Assembly (NCBI GenBank): GCA_005880525.1
Contig: VBFW01000122.1
Coordinates: 1 to 15,331 of the forward strand
Direction: 5' to 3'
Length of the DNA stretch: 15,331 nt
Source of the DNA: Chloroflexota bacterium
GTDB taxonomy: Bacteria > Chloroflexota > Dormibacteria > Dormibacterales > Dormibacteraceae
Positions 12,273 to 15,331 of the stretch are shown in pieces (position 1 is the first letter of the stretch; the number at the start of each line of letters is the position of its first letter). Under the pieces are notes generated by a model. The model saw only the letters and a program-made list of their open reading frames with translations, made no database searches and was not told the DNA's origin. The position numbers and the translations under genes are program-made.

Positions 12273-12815
12273 ATGAACGTGGAGGCCGCGTCTGAGCGCG
12301 GCAGGCTGGCTTTGAGCTCAGAACAGGACTCGTTCGAGGCTCTGTTCAAGTCCGAGTACAACCGCGTCGCGGGCATCGCCAATCGCGTCCTGGGCGACGC
12401 GCAGGAGGCGGAAGACGTCGCGCAGGAGGTCTTCATCGACTTCCACCGACTGCACTCGGCCAAGGCCCAGTACGCCGCCGCCTGGCTGTACAGGGCGTCG
12501 GCGCACACCGCGCTCAACCGCGTGCGCGGCAGGCGCCGTCGCGAGAAGCGGGAGCACACGGCCGCCCACGACGAGGCAGGCCAGGCGCTGGACCCGCAGA
12601 GCATCGCCGAGGCCAATGAGGAGCGCCGCGTGCTCCGCACCGCGCTGGCCCGGCTGCCGCAGAAACCGGCCGCGGTTCTGGTCCTGCGCTCGAGCGGATT
12701 GAGCTACTCCGAGGTCGCCGAGGCCATCGGCGTGAGCACCGGACAGATTGGAACTTTGTTAAAACGCGCGGAAGCCGCGCTACGTAAGGAGGTCAACCGT
12801 GAGTCATCTGAGTGA
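12273..12815 (+). CDS. ECF-type RNA polymerase sigma factor (sigma-70 family), module 2
   Basis: A 180-residue protein from ATG 12273; an in-frame GTG at 12267 adds two residues. Region 2 spans about 20-90 (FEALFKSEYNRVAGIANRVL, EAEDVAQEVFIDFHRL, AAAWLYRASAHTALNRVRG). Region 4 spans about 117-172 (LARLPQKPAAVLVLRSSGLS, then a helix-turn-helix GVSTGQIGTLLKRAEAAL). It is an ECF sigma factor that would be kept inactive by the anti-sigma factor encoded next, whose gene overlaps it by 17 nt. It is not a duplicate of the sigma factor at 7583-8098; the linkers and region 4 differ clearly. No obvious promoter or Shine-Dalgarno sequence is seen in the 51 nt between it and the broken gene. The downstream ABC transporter is a plausible target or sensor. 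Confidence 0.93.
   Translation: MNVEAASERGRLALSSEQDSFEALFKSEYNRVAGIANRVLGDAQEAEDVAQEVFIDFHRLHSAKAQYAAAWLYRASAHTALNRVRGRRRREKREHTAAHDEAGQALDPQSIAEANEERRVLRTALARLPQKPAAVLVLRSSGLSYSEVAEAIGVSTGQIGTLLKRAEAALRKEVNRESSE
12786..12793 (+). promoter_or_regulatory. Consensus ribosome-binding site of anti-sigma module 2
   Basis: AAGGAGGT, 5 nt before GTG 12799 and inside the sigma-factor reading frame. It is the best Shine-Dalgarno sequence in the window and fixes the anti-sigma start. Confidence 0.85.
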
Positions 12816-13890
12816 CGGCGCGCTGCGCCGCATATTCGACGACCCGAATGCCGTGACCGGAACGGAGCGGGAGCACTTCGCCTCCTGCAGCGAATGCCAG
12901 GACCGGTATGCCAAAACGTCCGCTGACGCAACCTACGCGGTCCGGCTCCTCGCTGTGCCCGCGGCAACGTTCGACGCGGACGCCGCGTACAAGCGCGTAA
13001 CCGAAGCGCCGGCCCAGGCGCCGCGCTTTGGCTTCCGCATGCCCATCCTGCGCCAGTCCTCGCGGCGGCCGATCGCGGTACTCGCATTCGCGGTCGTGCT
13101 CGCGGTCATCGCGACGGCGTCCGCCAACGTGACGCAGATCTTCGCGCCCACTCAGGTCAAGCCCGTGCCTGTGACCGTTGCCGACCTGCAGTCGCTGCCC
13201 GACCTGAGCACATACGGCACGTTCACGTGGTCCAAGGAGCCGCAGCCGCAAGTCGGCGTGCCCCAGGCTGAAGCCGAGAAGGTCGCCGGGTTCTCGGCGC
13301 CCAACGCCGGAACTCTGCCGTCGACCGTGTCGAAGCAGATCACCTACGTGGTCGTGCCTGAGGCGGTTGCAACGTTCACCTTCAGCGCCGCGAAGGCACA
13401 GGCCGCCGCGGCAGCGCAGGGCAAGACGCTGCCCTCGATGCCTGCCGGCATGGACGGCAGCACTCTGACGCTGACCGTGGGTCCGGCCCTGATCGAGGTG
13501 TTCGGCGATCTGAACCAGGGGTCCGCATCTGACGTCAGCCAGCTCACGCTACCCCAGCTGATCGTCGCCGAGTCAAAGGCCCCGGTCGTGACCTCGACAG
13601 GCGTTTCGGTCACTCAGCTCGAGGATTACCTGCTGAAGCAGCCGGGCATCACTCCGCAGCTGGCCGCGGACATCAAGGCCATCGGCGATCCGACCCACAC
13701 GCTGCCCATCCCGGTCCCGGTCGGGTACGCCACCTCTTCGGACGTCACCGTGCAGGGCGTTCAGGGCGTCGCGCTCGGCGACAACACGGGCGCCGGCGCC
13801 GCCGTGGTCTGGATCAAGGGCCACGTTTTCTTCGTCGGCGGCTCGCTGAAGCAGTCGGAAATCCTGACGATCGCGAACCAGCTCCGCTAG
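12799..13890 (+). CDS. Zinc-type (ZAS) anti-sigma factor with DUF4367-like extracytoplasmic domain
   Basis: A 363-residue protein from GTG 12799. The cytoplasmic part carries EHFASCSEC, giving the ZAS zinc motif His26-x3-Cys30-x2-Cys33 that binds and inhibits ECF sigma factors. One membrane helix lies at about 91-109. An extracytoplasmic region of about 250 residues follows, with a Pro/Val-rich linker, an Ala-rich helix (AAKAQAAAAAQGKTLPS) and a C-terminal stretch VVWIKGHVFFVGGSLKQSEI. That ending resembles the DUF4367 sensory domain of other anti-sigma factors. Release of the sigma factor would come from signal-induced change or proteolysis outside the membrane. It is coupled to the sigma gene (17-nt overlap) and lies 9 nt before the ABC ATPase gene. 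The length is large for the family because of the outer domain. Confidence 0.9.
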   Translation: MSHLSDGALRRIFDDPNAVTGTEREHFASCSECQDRYAKTSADATYAVRLLAVPAATFDADAAYKRVTEAPAQAPRFGFRMPILRQSSRRPIAVLAFAVVLAVIATASANVTQIFAPTQVKPVPVTVADLQSLPDLSTYGTFTWSKEPQPQVGVPQAEAEKVAGFSAPNAGTLPSTVSKQITYVVVPEAVATFTFSAAKAQAAAAAQGKTLPSMPAGMDGSTLTLTVGPALIEVFGDLNQGSASDVSQLTLPQLIVAESKAPVVTSTGVSVTQLEDYLLKQPGITPQLAADIKAIGDPTHTLPIPVPVGYATSSDVTVQGVQGVALGDNTGAGAAVVWIKGHVFFVGGSLKQSEILTIANQLR

Positions 13891-13899
13891 CCTGCTCCT

Positions 13900-14856
13900 G
13901 TGGCAGGAGTAGCTGAGAAAGAGGCGGCCGCGCCTTCGGGTGCGGTCGCCTCCTCTGCGTCACCCGCGATCCACACCGTCGAGCTGACCAAGCGTTTCGG
14001 CAGCACCGTCGCGCTCGCCGGCCTCTCCATGACGGTGCCGCGCGGCGAGATCTTCGGGTTCCTCGGCCCGAACGGCGCGGGCAAGACCACAGCCGTGAAG
14101 CTGCTGCTCGGCCTTCTGGCGCCGACGGCGGGCGAGGCCTGGGTGCTGGGCGAGCCGGCCGGCAATCTCGGGACCCGGAGGCGGATCGGATACCTGCCTG
14201 AGCTTTTTCGCTACCAGAGCTGGCTGTCCGCGCGAGAGGTGCTGGCGATGCACTGCGAGCTCGCGCCCTTGCCGCGCCCGACATGGAAAGAGGAGATCGA
14301 CCGCACACTGGCCATCGTCGGGTTGGCCGAGCGGGGCGGCGATCGAGTCGGCACCTTCTCCAAGGGCATGCAGCAGAGGCTCGGCCTTGGCGTCGCTCTG
14401 CTGGGCAAACCAGACCTCGTGTTTCTCGATGAACCAACGTCGGCGCTCGACCCCGTGGGAAGGCACGACGTCCGCGGCATCATCCGCGAGCTCGCGGCAC
14501 GCGGCACCGCGGTGTTCCTCAACTCGCATCTTCTGAGTGAGGTCGAGCAGGTCTGCGACCGCGTGGCGGTGGTCGACCACGGGCGCGTGATCGCAGGGGG
14601 CACGATGGAGGAGCTGCTCACAGGGTCGGCCGTTCGTTTCCGCGTCACCGGCTTGAGCGCCGACAGCCATAAGTCGCTCGAGTCCTTCGGACCGATGGAC
14701 GTGGAAGGCGAGCAGATCACCTTCACGAAGCTGACCGCGGACAGAGTTCCCGAGCTTGTTTCAGAGATGGTCAAGCTGGGCGGCCGGGTGTACGAGGTGG
14801 TGCCGCGGCATCAAACCCTGGAGGACCGCTTCCTCCAACTCCTGAACGAGGAATAG
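13900..14856 (+). CDS. ABC transporter ATP-binding protein (exporter type)
   Basis: A 318-residue cytoplasmic ATPase from GTG 13900, with about 23 Ala-rich residues before the nucleotide-binding domain. Walker A is GPNGAGKTT (56-64), the Q-loop region GYLPEL (97-102), the ABC signature FSKGMQQRLG (153-162), Walker B LVFLDEPTSALDP (173-185) and the H-loop His210 in NSHLLSEVEQVCDR. A C-terminal extension (about 245-318) resembles the DUF4162-like tail of drug and lipid exporters of the ABC-2 class. The start lies within a small CTCCTG-CAGGAG hairpin (13895-13909). TAGCCT, overlapping the anti-sigma stop, lies 6 nt before the GTG. The gene is followed directly by its permease gene (TAG then ATG with no gap). 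The link to the sigma/anti-sigma pair suggests a stress-related export role, but the substrate is unknown. Confidence 0.95.
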   Translation: MAGVAEKEAAAPSGAVASSASPAIHTVELTKRFGSTVALAGLSMTVPRGEIFGFLGPNGAGKTTAVKLLLGLLAPTAGEAWVLGEPAGNLGTRRRIGYLPELFRYQSWLSAREVLAMHCELAPLPRPTWKEEIDRTLAIVGLAERGGDRVGTFSKGMQQRLGLGVALLGKPDLVFLDEPTSALDPVGRHDVRGIIRELAARGTAVFLNSHLLSEVEQVCDRVAVVDHGRVIAGGTMEELLTGSAVRFRVTGLSADSHKSLESFGPMDVEGEQITFTKLTADRVPELVSEMVKLGGRVYEVVPRHQTLEDRFLQLLNEE

Positions 14857-15331
14857 ATGCCTGCGTTGCCGCCGGTCCTGGTCATTGCGCGGCTGACTGT
14901 GCAGGAGGCGTCGCGGCGCAAGCTGCTGCTGGCGCTGGTGATCCTCACGCTCATCGTCGTCGGCATCTCGGCGTGGGGCTTCTACAAGATCACCACGGTC
15001 ACGGGCCCGAACGGCAAGCCGCCGAGCCATGAAGAGGTGATCATCGTCAGCTCGCAGCTGCTGATCTTCGTGACATTCGTGTACAGCGGCGTGCTCGCGC
15101 TGAGCGCGGCGGTCGTGGCCGGACCACTAATCTCCAACGAGGTCGAGAGCGGGTTGATCCTTTCGATTCTCGCCCGGCCTGTGCGGCGCAGCGAGATCGT
15201 GATCGGCAAGTGGCTCGGGCTCGCTCTTCTGGTGACCATCTACGCGGTCGGATCGGCGACGCTGGAGATGATCGCGGTGGACTGGGCGACGACGTATCTG
15301 CCCCCATATCCGGTCGAGCTGATCGTCTACG
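14857..15331 (+). CDS. ABC-2 type transporter permease (partial, 3' end off window)
   Basis: The first 158 codons are present; the gene continues past 15331. The ATG at 14857 immediately follows the TAG of the ATPase gene, so the two are translationally linked. Helices are predicted at about 23-43, 61-90 and 115-145. Between the second and third lies ISNEVESGLILSILARPVRR and then GKWLG, the conserved E...G...L..P..R...GK pattern of ABC-2 permeases, in which this loop contacts the ATPase. It would form the membrane channel of an exporter with the protein encoded at 13900-14856. No start other than the ATG is needed, and no Shine-Dalgarno sequence is obvious. Confidence 0.88.
   Translation, partial: MPALPPVLVIARLTVQEASRRKLLLALVILTLIVVGISAWGFYKITTVTGPNGKPPSHEEVIIVSSQLLIFVTFVYSGVLALSAAVVAGPLISNEVESGLILSILARPVRRSEIVIGKWLGLALLVTIYAVGSATLEMIAVDWATTYLPPYPVELIVY

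Overview
The window is 15.3 kb of gene-dense, high-GC DNA (roughly two thirds G+C by eye). Intergenic gaps are short, stop/start overlaps are frequent, and GTG and TTG starts are common. I see no rRNA, tRNA, CRISPR array, transposase, integrase or phage gene. The mix of AIM24 paralogs, a Fur-like regulator, M24 peptidase, GreA, ECF sigma/anti-sigma pairs, a MoxR/Mg-chelatase-type ATPase and a DinB/EVE pair suggests an environmental, high-GC, probably uncultivated bacterium of the Dormibacterota/Chloroflexota/Actinobacteriota kind. That placement is inference; no phylogenetic marker gives it directly.

Region 1 (1-4443, minus strand) reads as one long transcription unit: greA, an M24B Xaa-Pro peptidase, a Fur-family regulator, a small lipoprotein, two tandem AIM24-family proteins about 88 % identical to each other, and a HAD hydrolase running off the left edge. 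Most junctions overlap or lie within 7 nt; one gap is 45 nt.

Region 2 (4444-5006) is a divergent promoter region with a perfect 13-bp inverted repeat, then a plus-strand membrane protein. This gene meets the next minus-strand gene tail to tail, the two stop codons sharing the tetranucleotide CTAG.

Region 3 (5003-8913, minus strand) is a glycerophosphodiester phosphodiesterase followed by an ECF sigma factor, an unusual membrane anti-sigma-like protein, a DUF488 protein whose start codon is unclear, and a four-helix membrane protein of unknown function.

Region 4 (8990-12221, plus strand) holds a MoxR/Mg-chelatase-type AAA+ ATPase, then a noncoding patch of three about 33-nt imperfect repeats and two perfect hairpins. 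After these come a zinc-ribbon membrane microprotein, a DinB-like protein, an EVE-domain protein and a membrane-protein gene broken by an internal deletion.

Region 5 (12273-15331, plus strand) holds a second ECF sigma/zinc-type anti-sigma pair, then an ABC exporter ATPase and the start of its permease, a plausible envelope-stress or export unit.

No complete new defence or mobile system is evident. The most notable signals are a repeated TANNNT-N7-ATG arrangement suggesting leaderless mRNAs, the inverted repeat between divergent promoters, the broken membrane-protein gene, the DUF488 start anomaly and the AIM24 tandem pair in a greA/peptidase/Fur unit.
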